Shown: positions 34,903-44,600, counted from the first letter of the stretch. The stretch: 64,000 nucleotides of DNA from Enterobacter sp. JBIWA008 (GCF_019968765.1 NZ_CP074152.1:1-64000), one strand, 5' to 3'. A program made the numbers and translations. The notes: generated by a model not told the origin, from the sequence alone.

Positions 34903-35523
34903 TTAATAATTTTTTGGGAGATGTCGAAGCTCAATCAGTTTTCCTCTTTCCATGGTAATGTACTGCCCAGCCTGCAGGCTCCTGATAACCTTGTACAGAG
35001 TGCTGCGGGAGACGGTTGAACGCTCGCTGATATACCGGTGAAACGATTCCTGCTTCAGGAGGCCCCCGTCACCGTTGCTCAGGGCAAGAAGATGGTGGCG
35101 AACGATGTGGTAATTGCTGCCGAACGCACTGATGGCGAGATTATCCCGCACATGCCGCGCATTGTCCGCAAGAATGCTGAAGACATCATGCCACATCCCC
35201 GACAGCTCAATTTCCGCAGCAAGGTCAGAAGACAGCACCTGAATAAGACGAGCTGAATCCTGGACGGCCAAGGTTGTATCAGGTTCATGACCACAGAGCA
35301 GCTCAAGACCAAGCACCGCGGGCGCCGTGAAGTCGGCGATAATGTAGCCATTACTTTTAAGGCGAAGGGAGGCTCGCCCCTCCTCGAGAAAGAAGACAGT
35401 GGGATGGGCGCGCAGTGTCATGGCTATATCTTCCCGCCCGGAGACCATAATGCTCCTTTGTTCCCGGAGGGAGCGAATGATGTTCTCAAGTTTCTGCTGC
35501 GGAGTGATTTCAGTATTCATCAT
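34903..35523 (-). CDS. Winged-helix regulator, IprA/CRP-like fold
   Basis: 206 residues. The N-terminal ~125 residues resemble a degenerate cyclic-nucleotide-binding beta-roll (VFFLEEGRASLRLKSNGYIIADFTAP), and the C-terminal ~60 form a winged helix (RYISERSTVSRSTLYKVIRSL, first 20 = recognition region). This is the layout of IprA/YaiV-like regulators, which are found next to invasin/adhesin genes in enterobacteria. It lies 66 bases downstream of the big invasin gene on the same strand, past a hairpin, so it may be co-transcribed at reduced level and control the adhesin. No cAMP-contact residues are evident. Confidence 0.65.
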   Translation of the reverse strand: MMNTEITPQQKLENIIRSLREQRSIMVSGREDIAMTLRAHPTVFFLEEGRASLRLKSNGYIIADFTAPAVLGLELLCGHEPDTTLAVQDSARLIQVLSSDLAAEIELSGMWHDVFSILADNARHVRDNLAISAFGSNYHIVRHHLLALSNGDGGLLKQESFHRYISERSTVSRSTLYKVIRSLQAGQYITMERGKLIELRHLPKNY

Positions 35524-35553
35524 AATAAAGTTTATTCGCTTGGTTTAGGGAGT

Positions 35554-35579
35554 GGAGTACCTGGGCTTTCAGGTACTCC
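35554..35579 (-). terminator. Hairpin between the invasin and regulator genes
   Basis: Perfect 10-bp stem GGAGTACCTG / CAGGTACTCC with a 6-base loop just after the invasin stop codon. No U-run follows on either strand, so it may act as an attenuator or mRNA stabiliser rather than a full terminator. Confidence 0.55.
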
Positions 35580-35589
35580 GGTGTTGCCT

Positions 35590-38500
35590 TTAGTTCGTGG
35601 CACCCGCCGTAATAGTGTACGGGGCGGTGCTGATGCCTCCGTCGGCCAGCATGAAGCCGCCCGTCATTAAGGCGCCCTCCTCCGTCGCGGTCGTCGCGAT
35701 GAAGATGGTGGTCCAGACGCCGTCGTCGACCTGCGTCCAGGTTGAGCCCTCGGCCTGCACGGCGCCCTCGAGGTTCACCAGAATCCCCAGAACTGTAGGA
35801 TCTATGTTCGTCGGGTTGTTAAACGCGTCGCGCGGGGTGAAGATGACGGTCATCTCGTCTCCAACCCTGAACGTGCCGTTAGCGCCGCCGCTGACGGCAA
35901 GGGTGGAGGTGGCCGCAGAAACCGCGCCCGCCGCGACGGAGTACTCGGCGGAGGTGATGCTTCCGTCGCCCAGCGTGATGCCGGCCGTCAGGCCGGTGTC
36001 CGCCGTCGTCGCGGTGAAGGTGCGGGTCCAGACGCCGTCGGCCTGCGTCCAGGCTGAGCCCGCGGCCGGCGCGGCGCCCGCCACGGTGATGGTGTCCGCA
36101 GTCTCAGCCGTGATGGTCGCCGGGTTATACTGCGCGTCGCGCGGGATGAAGGTGACGGTCATCTCGTCTCCAACCCTGAACGTGCCGTTAGCGCCGCCGC
36201 TGACGGCAAGGGTGGAGGTGGCCGCAGAAACCGCGCCCGCCGTGATGGTGTACGCGGCGGAGGTGACGGTTCTGTCGCCCAGCGTGACGCTGGCCGTCAG
36301 GCCGGTGCCCGCCCTCGTCGCGGTGAAGGTGCGGGTCCAGACGCCGCCGGCCTGCGTCCAGGCTGAGCCCGCGGCCGGCGCGGCGCCCGCCACGGTGATG
36401 GTGTCCGCAGTCTCAGCCGTGATGGTCGCCGGGTTATCCTGCGCGTCGCGCGGGGTGAAGGTGACGGTCATCTCGTCTCCGGCAGTGAACGTGCCGTTAG
36501 CGCCGCCGCTGACGGCAAGGGTGGAGTTGGCCGCAGAAGCCGCGCCCGCCGTGATGGTGTACGCGGCGGAGGTGACGGTTCTGTCGCCCAGCGTGACGCT
36601 GGCCGTCAGGCCGGTGCCCGCCCTCGTCGCGGTGAAGGTGCGGGTCCAGACGCCGCCGGCCTGCGTCCAGGCTGAGCCCTCGGCCGGCGCGGCGCCCGCC
36701 ACGGTGATGGTGTCCGCAGTCTCAGCCGTGATGGTCGCCGGGTTATCCTGCGCGTCGCGCGGGGTGAAGGTGACGGTCATCTCGTCTCCGGCAGTGAACG
36801 TGCCGTTAGCGCCGCCGCTGACGGCAAGGGTGGAGTTGGCCGCAGAAGCCGCGCCCGCCGTGATGGTGTACGCGGCGGAGGTGATGCTTCCGTCGCCCAG
36901 CGTGATGCCGGCCGTCAGGCCGGTGTCCGCCGTCGTCGCGGTGAAGGTGCGGGTCCAGACGCCGTCGGCCTGCGTCCAGGCTGAGCCCTCGGCCGGCGCG
37001 GCGCCCGCCACGGTGATGGTGTCCGCAGTCTCAGCCGTGATGGTCGCCGGGTTATCCTGCGCGTCGCGCGGGGTGAAGGTGACGGTCATCTCGTCTCCGG
37101 CAGTGAACGTGCCGTTAGCGCCGCCGCTGACGGCAAGGGTGGAGTTGGCCGCAGAAGCCGCGCCCGCCGTGATGGTGTACGCGGCGGAGGTGATGCTTCC
37201 GTCGCCCAGCGTGATGCCGGCCGTCAGGCCGGTGTCCGCCGTCGTCGCGGTGAAGGTGCGGGTCCAGACGCCGTCGGCCTGCGTCCAGGCTGAGCCCTCG
37301 GCCGGCGCGGCGCCCGCCACGGTGATGGTGTCCGCAGTCTCAGCCGTGATGGTCGCCGGGTTATCCTGCGCGTCGCGCGGGGTGAAGGTGACGGTCATCT
37401 CGTCTCCGGCAGTGAACGTGCCGTTAGCGCCGCCGCTGACGGCAAGGGTGGAGTTGGCCGCAGAAGCCGCGCCCGCCGTGATGGTGTACGCGGCGGAGGT
37501 GACGGTTCTGTCGCCCAGCGTGACGCTGGCCGTCAGGCCGGTGCCCGCCCTCGTCGCGGTGAAGGTGCGGGTCCAGACGCCGCCGGCCTGCGTCCAGGCT
37601 GAGCCCTCGGCCGGCGCGGCGCCCGCCACGGTGATGGTGTCCGCAGTCTCAGCCGTGATGGTCGCCGGGTTATCCTGCGCGTCGCGCGGGGTGAAGGTGA
37701 CGGTCATCTCGTCTCCGGCAGTGAACGTGCCGTTAGCGCCGCCGCTGACGGCAAGGGTGGAGTTGGCCGCAGAAGCCGCGCCCGCCGTGATGGTGTACGC
37801 GGCGGAGGTGACGGTTCTGTCGCCCAGCGTGACGCTGGCCGTCAGGCCGGTGCCCGCCCTCGTCGCGGTGAAGGTGCGGGTCCAGACGCCGCCGGCCTGC
37901 GTCCAGGCTGAGCCCTCGGCCGGCGCGGCGCCCGCCACGGTGATGGTGTCCGCAGTCTCAGCCGTGATGGTCGCCGGGTTATCCTGCGCGTCGCGCGGGG
38001 TGAAGGTGACGGTCATCTCGTCTCCGGCAGTGAACGTGCCGTTAGCGCCGCCGCTGACGGCAAGGGTGGAGTTGGCCGCAGAAGCCGCGCCCGCCGTGAT
38101 GGTGTACGCGGCGGAGGTGACGGTTCTGTCGCCCAGCGTGACGCTGGCCGTCAGGCCGGTGCCCGCCCTCGTCGCGGTGAAGGTGCGGGTCCAGACGCCG
38201 CCGGCCTGCGTCCAGGCTGAGCCCTCGGCCGGCGCGGCGCCCGCCACGGTGATGGTGTCCGCAGTCTCAGCCGTGATGGTCGCCGGGTTATCCTGCGCGT
38301 CGCGCGGGGTGAAGGTGACGGTCATCTCGTCTCCGGCAGTGAACGTGCCGTTAGCGCCGCCGCTGACGGCAAGGGTGGAGTTGGCCGCAGAAGCCGCGCC
38401 CGCCGTGATGGTGTACGCGGCGGAGGTGACGGTTCTGTCGCCCAGCGTGACGCTGGCCGTCAGGCCGGTGCCCGCCCTCGTCGCGGTGAAGGTGCGGGTC

Positions 38501-40647
38501 CAGACGCCGCCGGCCTGCGTCCAGGCTGAGCCCTCCTTCTCCTGTAGCCCCGGACCAGTAAATGTGGCAGAGGCAAGATCCACCTCCGTCACACTGTTGC
38601 CGGATGCATCCTTCAGAGTCAGTGTCAGTACCACGTCCTCATGACTGGCATAACCTGTACGGTCTGTTTTCAGGGTTGAAGTGGTCTGCGAGACAGAGCC
38701 CGCTTTCACGGTGACGGTGGCCTGCGGCTGCGCCAGCTGGATGCCGTTCACAATAGCGCTCACCGTCACTACGCCCGTCCGCGTGGCGCGCATAGTGGCA
38801 GTGTAAACCCCGCCAGCAGACTCCTGCACGTCAGAGAAGGTGACGCCGTCCTGACCGCTGCTGAATCTCACCTTCTGGCCGTTAATCGGAATGCTCGCCT
38901 CATCACGCAGCGTAAGCATTACAGGCACCTGCGTATCTGTGTCGGTAACAGGCTGCCCGACCACCAGTGAGGAGTTAGCATCACTCAGAGTCTGGCTGAT
39001 GTTGACAGTGATGGTGCCGGCGCTGTAGCCGCGCACATACGGAGTCAGCGTGAAGTGCTCCTCCTTCGTTCCCGGAGTAACCGTCAGGTCATAGCTGCCG
39101 GCAGAGATACGTACGAAATGCCCCACCCGGGCGAGACCGCGTGCAGCCCGCGCTGCGTTTTTGTTGGTATTATCGCTGCGTTCCGTAACAATCTCACTTT
39201 CGTCCACGTCAACCGGATTGCCGGCTGCATCGCGCAGGGTGAGGGTGACTTTCTGCGCACTGGTGCCGTCCGGGACCAGATTAAGCGACGAAAGGCTCAG
39301 GCCCGACAGTGCGGGACTGATGGCTGCCTGTGAAACGACAACGCGGGTGCTGGACGCGGCAGAGCGGTTGCCCCGGCTGTCCACGGCAACGCCGCGTACC
39401 GTATAGGTATTGCCGTGGACAGCTCTTCCCGGCTGCCAGGCCGGTAGTATAACAGCGTGAGAATACGGGCCGGAAGACATGATAATCCCTCCGGCCGCCT
39501 CCAGCTCTGGCGACTGCCACTCAATGCGCTCAGCAGGATGCCGGCTCTTTATCTCCACGCTCAGGGGCTTCTGCTCGCCAGCGTAGCCAGTGACCTGCTC
39601 CTGGGTCTTCAGGAATATGACCTCTTTCTTTTTGTACTCGAGGACAATGTTGCTGTTGCGCTCGACAAGGTCATGGCGAGCACCGCTCAGACTACGCAGT
39701 GCGGCGACGGAGTCAGGACTGGTCTGATGCGTCCAGGATACACCCGGGGTGTAGCGCAGCTCAAGACCCAGGCGGGAGTCGCTGGCCGAGCCCTTGCCCT
39801 GACGCTGCCCGGCGTTCAGGGTGAGCAGCGGGAACGGCGTCCAGTTCAGGCCTGCAGTGGCGGCATAAGGGTCCTTCTGGCGGTTGCTGTGTCCGAACAG
39901 GCCCACCTCTTTACCGTAGTAGCGCTCAAAGCCCAGCGAGGCGCCGAGCTGCGGCAGGGAAGGAAGCCAGCCGCGGGCGGTAATGTCCCAGCCGTTTGCA
40001 GGACGCTCAAGGTAGTCGGTGACGTCCGGGGAGTCCTTCCAGCCCGATAGGCGCATGTAGCTGTTGGCGCCAAGGCGGAGGTTGTCGCGCCAGTATTCAA
40101 TACCGAGCCCCGCCCGGGTGTGGCTGCGGGAGAGGTCGTGGTCGATAAAGGCGCTGGCGCCGAGCATGCTGTCGGGCCCGAAGCTGCGCACGCCGAGGCC
40201 GAGGGAGGACTGCGTGCGGTCGTCCGCCCGGCGGATACCGCCCTGGGCAAAGGTGAGCAGGTCAGGCGAGTCGTGCAGTGGCACCAGCAGGTCGAGAGAG
40301 GAGCCCTTCAGTGAGAAGTCCTTATCAACGTCAATGGTGGTGCGCGCCGTGCCGAACTGGCTGAGCCACTGCTGGACTTCGGCACTGGCGTACCCGCTGG
40401 CGCTTGCACTGGCGAGTGATGCAGCGGCATCGGTATCCGGGGCGTTGCTCAAAAAGGTCCCTGCCCGGGATGCGGCCCGGGCAAGGCGTGCGGCTGCCTG
40501 ATTGTCGTTCACGTCGGCGGTCGCGGTGGTGTCGCGGTTTGACTGAGCGGCAGAGGCAATAGCCGGGGTAAAGGCAACAGATAATGGAGATAAAAACTGC
40601 ACCAAAAGTGTGGCGAGTGCGGTTTTCCGAATAAGATTTTTTTTCAC
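35590..40647 (-). CDS. Inverse autotransporter invasin/intimin-like adhesin with nine Ig-like repeats
   Basis: 1685 residues. Signal peptide 1-~34 (LSVAFTPAIASAAQ); a periplasmic linker; the inverse-autotransporter beta-barrel (~90-320; signatures LLVPLHDSPDLLTFAQGG, GLGVRSFGPDSMLGASAFID, GYSGWDI-like NGWDITARGW, LNAGQRQGKG); then Ig-like Big_1 domains: three divergent ones (about 440-700), followed by nine 103-residue repeats, most nearly identical, and a final domain. It should insert in the outer membrane and expose the repeats for cell or matrix binding. No C-terminal lectin-like adhesin domain is seen. The repeats make length changes by recombination likely. A regulator gene follows and a fragment of a related gene lies at 42453. 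Confidence 0.88.
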   Translation of the reverse strand: MKKNLIRKTALATLLVQFLSPLSVAFTPAIASAAQSNRDTTATADVNDNQAAARLARAASRAGTFLSNAPDTDAAASLASASASGYASAEVQQWLSQFGTARTTIDVDKDFSLKGSSLDLLVPLHDSPDLLTFAQGGIRRADDRTQSSLGLGVRSFGPDSMLGASAFIDHDLSRSHTRAGLGIEYWRDNLRLGANSYMRLSGWKDSPDVTDYLERPANGWDITARGWLPSLPQLGASLGFERYYGKEVGLFGHSNRQKDPYAATAGLNWTPFPLLTLNAGQRQGKGSASDSRLGLELRYTPGVSWTHQTSPDSVAALRSLSGARHDLVERNSNIVLEYKKKEVIFLKTQEQVTGYAGEQKPLSVEIKSRHPAERIEWQSPELEAAGGIIMSSGPYSHAVILPAWQPGRAVHGNTYTVRGVAVDSRGNRSAASSTRVVVSQAAISPALSGLSLSSLNLVPDGTSAQKVTLTLRDAAGNPVDVDESEIVTERSDNTNKNAARAARGLARVGHFVRISAGSYDLTVTPGTKEEHFTLTPYVRGYSAGTITVNISQTLSDANSSLVVGQPVTDTDTQVPVMLTLRDEASIPINGQKVRFSSGQDGVTFSDVQESAGGVYTATMRATRTGVVTVSAIVNGIQLAQPQATVTVKAGSVSQTTSTLKTDRTGYASHEDVVLTLTLKDASGNSVTEVDLASATFTGPGLQEKEGSAWTQAGGVWTRTFTATRAGTGLTASVTLGDRTVTSAAYTITAGAASAANSTLAVSGGANGTFTAGDEMTVTFTPRDAQDNPATITAETADTITVAGAAPAEGSAWTQAGGVWTRTFTATRAGTGLTASVTLGDRTVTSAAYTITAGAASAANSTLAVSGGANGTFTAGDEMTVTFTPRDAQDNPATITAETADTITVAGAAPAEGSAWTQAGGVWTRTFTATRAGTGLTASVTLGDRTVTSAAYTITAGAASAANSTLAVSGGANGTFTAGDEMTVTFTPRDAQDNPATITAETADTITVAGAAPAEGSAWTQAGGVWTRTFTATRAGTGLTASVTLGDRTVTSAAYTITAGAASAANSTLAVSGGANGTFTAGDEMTVTFTPRDAQDNPATITAETADTITVAGAAPAEGSAWTQADGVWTRTFTATTADTGLTAGITLGDGSITSAAYTITAGAASAANSTLAVSGGANGTFTAGDEMTVTFTPRDAQDNPATITAETADTITVAGAAPAEGSAWTQADGVWTRTFTATTADTGLTAGITLGDGSITSAAYTITAGAASAANSTLAVSGGANGTFTAGDEMTVTFTPRDAQDNPATITAETADTITVAGAAPAEGSAWTQAGGVWTRTFTATRAGTGLTASVTLGDRTVTSAAYTITAGAASAANSTLAVSGGANGTFTAGDEMTVTFTPRDAQDNPATITAETADTITVAGAAPAAGSAWTQAGGVWTRTFTATRAGTGLTASVTLGDRTVTSAAYTITAGAVSAATSTLAVSGGANGTFRVGDEMTVTFIPRDAQYNPATITAETADTITVAGAAPAAGSAWTQADGVWTRTFTATTADTGLTAGITLGDGSITSAEYSVAAGAVSAATSTLAVSGGANGTFRVGDEMTVIFTPRDAFNNPTNIDPTVLGILVNLEGAVQAEGSTWTQVDDGVWTTIFIATTATEEGALMTGGFMLADGGISTAPYTITAGATN
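35873..38530 (-). repeat. Nine tandem 309-bp repeats in the invasin gene
   Basis: The word GCCGCCGCTGACGGCAAGGG recurs at about 35884, 36193, 36502, 36811, 37120, 37430, 37739, 38048 and 38357: a strict 309-bp (103-codon) period. The six or seven units at the higher coordinates are almost identical; the two nearest the 3' end of the gene differ (RVGDEM for TAGDEM). Two alternating sub-types (RAGTGLTASVTLGDRTV and TADTGLTAGITLGDGSI) are shuffled between units, which indicates recent gene-conversion or unequal exchange. Confidence 0.93.
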
Positions 40648-40771
40648 AGTTTAATATTCTTCCTGAGAGGATGAATGACTGCGGCACTTTATAATTGAGG
40701 CGTTTTTTATTGGAATGTAATTTTGTTAATTATGCTTATATTAGTTTTATGTGTGTCAAAGGTTTATTTTT

Positions 40772-40828
40772 TTTGGATATAAAAACCAGTGGAATGAGTT
40801 TTTGGATATAAAAACCAGTGGAATGAGT
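40772..40828. repeat. Tandem 28-29 bp direct repeat
   Basis: Two perfect copies of a 28-base word beginning TTTGGATATAAAAACCAG, one base apart, about 125 bases upstream of the invasin start. Confidence 0.85.
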
Positions 40829-40876
40829 GCAGGTTGTGGACGGGGCATGGTGACAGGCGGAGTTTATGGTGTATGG

Positions 40877-40902
40877 AAAAAAAAACCGCCCGGGGAGGGC
40901 GG
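40877..40902 (-). terminator. Minus-strand terminator upstream of the invasin
   Basis: Stem CCGCCC / GGGCGG with loop TCCCC, followed on the minus strand by T9. It would stop minus-strand readthrough before the invasin promoter. Confidence 0.75.
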
Positions 40903-41184
40903 AAAAACCACATCCAGAAAAACAGGGTATGCACTGCAATACAATGTTCAGAAGTATCATGACAGGCTATGCTGGCAATTGACAGGCTATGATGGGATGG
41001 CTGGAGTGCAAAATAACACGTATCACTCTGTACATGACGGAGGGGGGCGGAAACCGAGATCAAATATTAGCCATTTATATCACAACCTTTTATCTCTGCA
41101 ACCGGCTGAACCGTACCGGGTTTCAGGGAGACTAAACTCTCAGTGAAAGGAGAGCCGAAATGTTATCCAAACGAGCCAACTGTT

Positions 41185-41461
41185 ATATACCCCCCTTTGA
41201 TGAAGGGGGGGCCGTGCGGCTTTGGCCAGCCATTCTGGTTGTGTTATCAGACGCAGCAGCTCTCCTATCCGTCGAGACGGGCTGTTGCTGTCGATGTGGC
41301 AAGCTTGCGTTGCATTTCGCTGATTCTCAAAGGTCTTCACCTCATTAGGTCAGTTAGTTCACTTCGCAAACACCTTTAAACTGCTTCCCTTCGCCGTGTA
41401 AGGGGCTTTCCCCATCGCTGACTGCTACGGAAGCTCCGCCAGCCAGCGCGTCCGGGCACAC
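41185..41461 (-). mobile_element. Group II intron remnant (internally deleted)
   Basis: Closely matches 60650-60920 of the complete intron (RT start region and upstream) and then jumps to the 5' tip GTGTGCCCGG, which ends at 41461. About 520 bases present in the complete copy are missing at 41450/41451, and all the RT body and domains V-VI are gone, so it cannot splice. Confidence 0.7.
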
Positions 41462-41720
41462 CTTAAATAATATTGGTGCCCCAGACCTGATTTGCCCGTA
41501 GAACAGTAAACTGCCGCTGCACGCGATTAAAGACAACCACCGAAGGTCCGCCGACGACACGACGCGGAGCTTTATAGCCGTGTACGGCTTTACTTCGGTT
41601 CAGGTGCATAATACGACCCATCGGGTTTTTGCAGCAGGTTTCTCCGATTACTTTCAGTACTCCATCAACCCGACGATAGATAGTTAGTGATAGTTTTAAT
41701 ACTAAGCTGTGTCGCTTAAT
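41462..41720 (-). pseudogene. IS3-family orfB fragment flanking the intron remnant
   Basis: Diverged copy of the IS3 orfB 5' exon (compare 61453-61680): CAGTAAACTGCCGCTGCACG, TTTATAGCCG and CATAATACGACCCA blocks are shared, but stops and frameshifts abound. The intron tip sits at the equivalent site, so the IS-plus-intron combination existed here too. Confidence 0.65.
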
Positions 41721-41759
41721 TGTATAATCTTCTGTAAAACAGTTGGTTGCAACCCAGTT

Positions 41760-41927
41760 TCACCATCGACAGATAGTTCCTCGCCTGAGGGCGTCATTCC
41801 AGCGGTCAAAAAGCGCCTCAATTACCTGATTGCCAATGCTGACACATTGTGCAGGTGTTGTTGCACTGGCAAGTGCAGAGGTGGATAAAACGAGGATGGC
41901 GCCTGGCAGAAAGAAAAAATAATTCAT
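41760..41927 (-). pseudogene. Truncated SgcJ/EcaC-like exported protein
   Basis: 55 residues: a signal peptide (FFFLPGAILVLSTSALASA) followed by TPAQCVSIGNQVIEALFDRW, typical of the N-terminus of SgcJ/EcaC-family NTF2-like proteins of ~150 residues. A stop follows RRGTICRW, so only the first third remains. GCC-type ribosome site is poor. Likely a gene broken when the neighbouring IS relics arrived. Confidence 0.5.
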
Positions 41928-42452
41928 TTTCTGGCCTCAATTTAAAGACAGCATGTGGAAACCGGACTACTGCTGCCAGTATTACAGTCACAGTGCGGTG
42001 GCGTACAGGGGGCAACACATCATGGCTCTGCACTTAGCTGGGCAGTTTTTTGCCATACGGGCTTTTCAGCTATCCTTAAAGTGGGCACCAGGTGCAGGAT
42101 GTAAACCGACTCAGCCACAGCCAAGGTAAATAAAATATGCCATTATGAGCGCCGCCTGTTATTGATAAAGGCTGATGAAAAAATTTCCACACCGTCGGTA
42201 CCTGGCGCCACTGCATAAAAACCCCTATTTGGACGGAAAAGGTGCAGAAAAAACATGCCCCCCTCGTGCCGTTACTGGCTATCGTCCGGACGAAGCATCC
42301 AGGTGCTGCCGCCGAAAATCGTACCTCCCACCGTTAGTTCCCTGGTTTCAGCTTCCGTCAGGGGAGCCTTAACTTACTAGAAGTCTGTGTGCCTCAATAT
42401 CAACTCGTTGCGTTCCCCTGGCAGTTCCTGAATGTAGCCATCCGGGATGCGA
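41928..42452. other. Non-coding stretch
   Basis: No gene or remnant recognised. Confidence 0.4.
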
Positions 42453-42576
42453 CGGCCTGATTGTCGTTCACGTCGGCGGTCGCGGTGGTGTCGCGGTTTG
42501 GCTGAACGGTAGAGGCAATAGCCGGGGTAAAGGCAACAGATAATAGAGAGAGGAGCTGAACCAAAAGTGTGGCGAT
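42453..42576 (-). pseudogene. Fragment of a second invasin gene (N-terminal coding part)
   Basis: On the minus strand it encodes LATLLVQLLSLLSVAFTPAI and NRDTTATADVNDNQAVAS, matching residues ~13-45 of the 1685-residue invasin with several changes. It is cut on the upstream side by the IS2-like element and runs into unrelated sequence after ~40 codons. A second, related invasin gene or a partial duplication once lay here. Confidence 0.75.
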
Positions 42577-42656
42577 GCTCCTCGCTCCGACCTGATGTAG
42601 CCCCCTGAAACACCAGACAGTAGCTGTATCTCCAGATAAGAGATAGGCTTGAATAT

Positions 42657-43039
42657 ATGTCTAACACTAACGCCAATTTTGAGATGACCGGGATCCTGTT
42701 AGGGCAAGAAGCCCGCAAACGTAAGACACCTCAGGAGAAAATCGCTATTATTCAGGAGACGATGGAGCCAGGAGTGAATGTCTCCCACGTCGCTCGTCTG
42801 CATGGTATCCAGCCCAGCCTGCTGTTCAAGTGGAAGAAACAATACCAGGAAGGCAGCCTCACTGCCGTTGCGGCCGGGGAGGAAGTCGTTCTGCAGCAGC
42901 ACTGAAACAGGTTCGGGAACTACAGCGTCTTCTGGGCAAGAAGACAATGGAAGTTGAGATCCTGAAAGAAGCAGTGGAGTACGGTCAGTCGCGAAAATGG
43001 ATAGCGCACGCGCCCTTGCTGCCAAAGGACGGGGAATAG
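42657..43039 (+). pseudogene. IS2-like orfA, frameshifted
   Basis: First 82 codons read [12 protein letters not shown]...[20 protein letters not shown]...[21 protein letters not shown], the HTH domain of IS2 OrfA, then stop at 42905 after VVLQQH. The rest ([37 protein letters not shown]) continues in another frame to 43039. A small indel near 42888 destroyed the gene. Confidence 0.8.
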
Positions 43040-43830
43040 CCCTGGTCAGCCGCACCATGGGCGTGTCGCGTGCGCAGCTGTCACTGCGGATGAACCGTTC
43101 TGCCGACTGGCTGGACAGGCGCGGTAACCGGCGTAATGACGAAGCTGACGCTGAAATACTGTCGGCTATCCTCAACATTATCAGCGATATGCCGAGTTAT
43201 GGTTATCGACGCGTGTGGGGCATCCTGCGCAAGCAACGTCGCTCAGAGGGACAGCCACCTGTGAATGCCAAACGTCTTTACAGGATAATGAGCGAGCATA
43301 ACCTGCTTTTACTGCACGACAAACCTGAGCGGCCGAAGCGCGAGCATAAGGGCAAAATCGCCGTTGCAGAAAGCGATATGCGCTGGTGTTCAGATGGCTT
43401 CGAGTTCGGCTGCGACACCGGCGAAAAACTGCGGGTCACGTTCGCGCTGGACTGCTGTGACCGTGAGGCCATAGACTGGGCAGCAAGCACGGGAGGTTAT
43501 GAGAGTTCGACCGTGCAGGATGTGATGCTGAGGTCGGTGGAAAAGCGCTTCGGCGACAGGTTGCCCGACACACCGGTGCAGTGGCTGACGGATAACGGTT
43601 CAGCGTATACCGCGCATGAAACGCGGAGGTTCTCCAGAGAGCTGAATCTGGAACCCTGCACAACAGCAGTGAGCAGCCCACAGAGTAATGGCATGCCCAA
43701 ACCGGATGTGAGAACAGCTCTGCGAAACCTTGCAGCAGCGTTCACGCGTTACAATGAAAACCACCCGCATAGCGCGCTGGGATATCACTCCCCAAGGGAA
43801 TACCGGCGGCAGCTGGCATCGTTAACTTAA
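42997..43830 (+). pseudogene. IS2-like orfB transposase lacking the catalytic glutamate
   Basis: 277 residues with the rve integrase core: first Asp in [15 protein letters not shown] (~128), second Asp in [13 protein letters not shown] (~193). After [12 protein letters not shown] the text jumps straight to [13 protein letters not shown]; the block that carries the third acidic residue (AExFVKTxKRDY in relatives, ~15 residues) is missing in frame. The enzyme cannot be active. Confidence 0.8.
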
Positions 43831-43881
43831 GATACAAAAGCTGTCCGGAGATGGCGGGTCAAGATCACTCCTCGCTCCGAC

Positions 43882-44083
43882 AGAACCGTTGCTGATGCTA
43901 TGCAGCTCAAGTACCTTACTTCGTAATACAGTTCTGCCGTCAGGCTTTTCAGGACGGTTTTCCAGTATTTGTAGCTGCTGCGATAGACCCCGAACACATG
44001 TCAGAGAGTGGCCACAGGATCACGCTCCCTGAGCTTCCCGATTATCGAGAACTGTTCATGGCGTTTGACATCAAGAACGCGGC
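43882..44083 (-). pseudogene. IS3-family orfB fragment
   Basis: Minus strand reads [24 protein letters not shown] and [15 protein letters not shown] in one frame (each below), the start of an IS3-family OrfB of another subgroup. Truncated on both sides, by the IS2-like flank and the IS30 relic. Confidence 0.5.
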
Positions 44084-44520
44084 TGTAGATTAAATTTGTC
44101 AACGCAGCAGTCATGTGAAAACATGCAATTGTGGAGGATTGTAGGAAGGGACGGACATTTACAGCAAAGGAAAAAGCATTTTTTTGAACTGTGAAAGAAC
44201 GGAAAAGGCTGCAATGAGACAGCTAATATCCTGGGTTCGGAACTACGAATCATCTTCACTATGTTAAGATATACTGGTGGTATAAAACCTTGGCTGTAGC
44301 TCACCTGACGCTATCTGAGCACGAGGAAATACTAGCTGATTTGTCAGCCAAAAAGAGCATTCGTGCGATAGTTGCTGCGCTTAATTGTAGTCCTTCGACT
44401 ATCTCGGCTGAAGTTCAGCCGTAATCAAGGCAGGCGCTATTACAAAACTGTTGATGCTAATAACCGGGCAAATAAGATAGCAAAAAGAACAAAACCGTGC
44501 TTACTGGAACAGAATTTACC
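44084..44520 (+). pseudogene. IS30 5' remnant
   Basis: Begins with the IS30 end (TGTAGATTAAATTTGTCAAC, GTCATGTGAAAACATG) and continues with a degraded transposase start: TAVAHLTLSEHEEILADLSA-like text (ELTLSEHEEI...SIRAIVAALNCSPSTIS) and RRYYKTVDANNRANKIAKR, then stops abruptly near 44520. Several nonsense and frameshift changes. Confidence 0.75.
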
Positions 44521-44600
44521 GATGTGAGCGCTTGGTAGTGATTAGCTTATGTGGCGTTCATCATAAATGTATTCGCCGGTATTATCATGGCTGTAAGTTT

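Larger units (their letters stand above)
40648..41184. other. Upstream region of the invasin gene
   Basis: AT-rich promoter region 40680-40760; a 28-bp direct repeat (TTTGGATATAAAAACCAGTG...) at 40772-40799 and 40801-40828; then a minus-strand terminator. No gene is evident. Confidence 0.5.
42593..43867 (+). mobile_element. IS2-group IS3-family element, inactive
   Basis: Left end TGATGTAGCCCCCTGAAAC resembles the IS2 end; right end reads TGATCTTGACCC on the other strand. Length ~1275 bp against ~1330 for IS2. It carries orfA with a frameshift and orfB lacking the catalytic Glu. A 14-bp direct repeat CTCCTCGCTCCGAC flanks it (42578-42591 and 43868-43881), unusually long for this family, whose duplications are about 5 bp. 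Confidence 0.75.

Noticed and set aside
35597..38644. 1015-codon open frame antisense to the invasin repeats
   Set aside because: It is the mirror of the 309-bp repeats, which lack stops in that frame by composition; product is Val/Ala/Pro-rich and repetitive with no recognisable domain.
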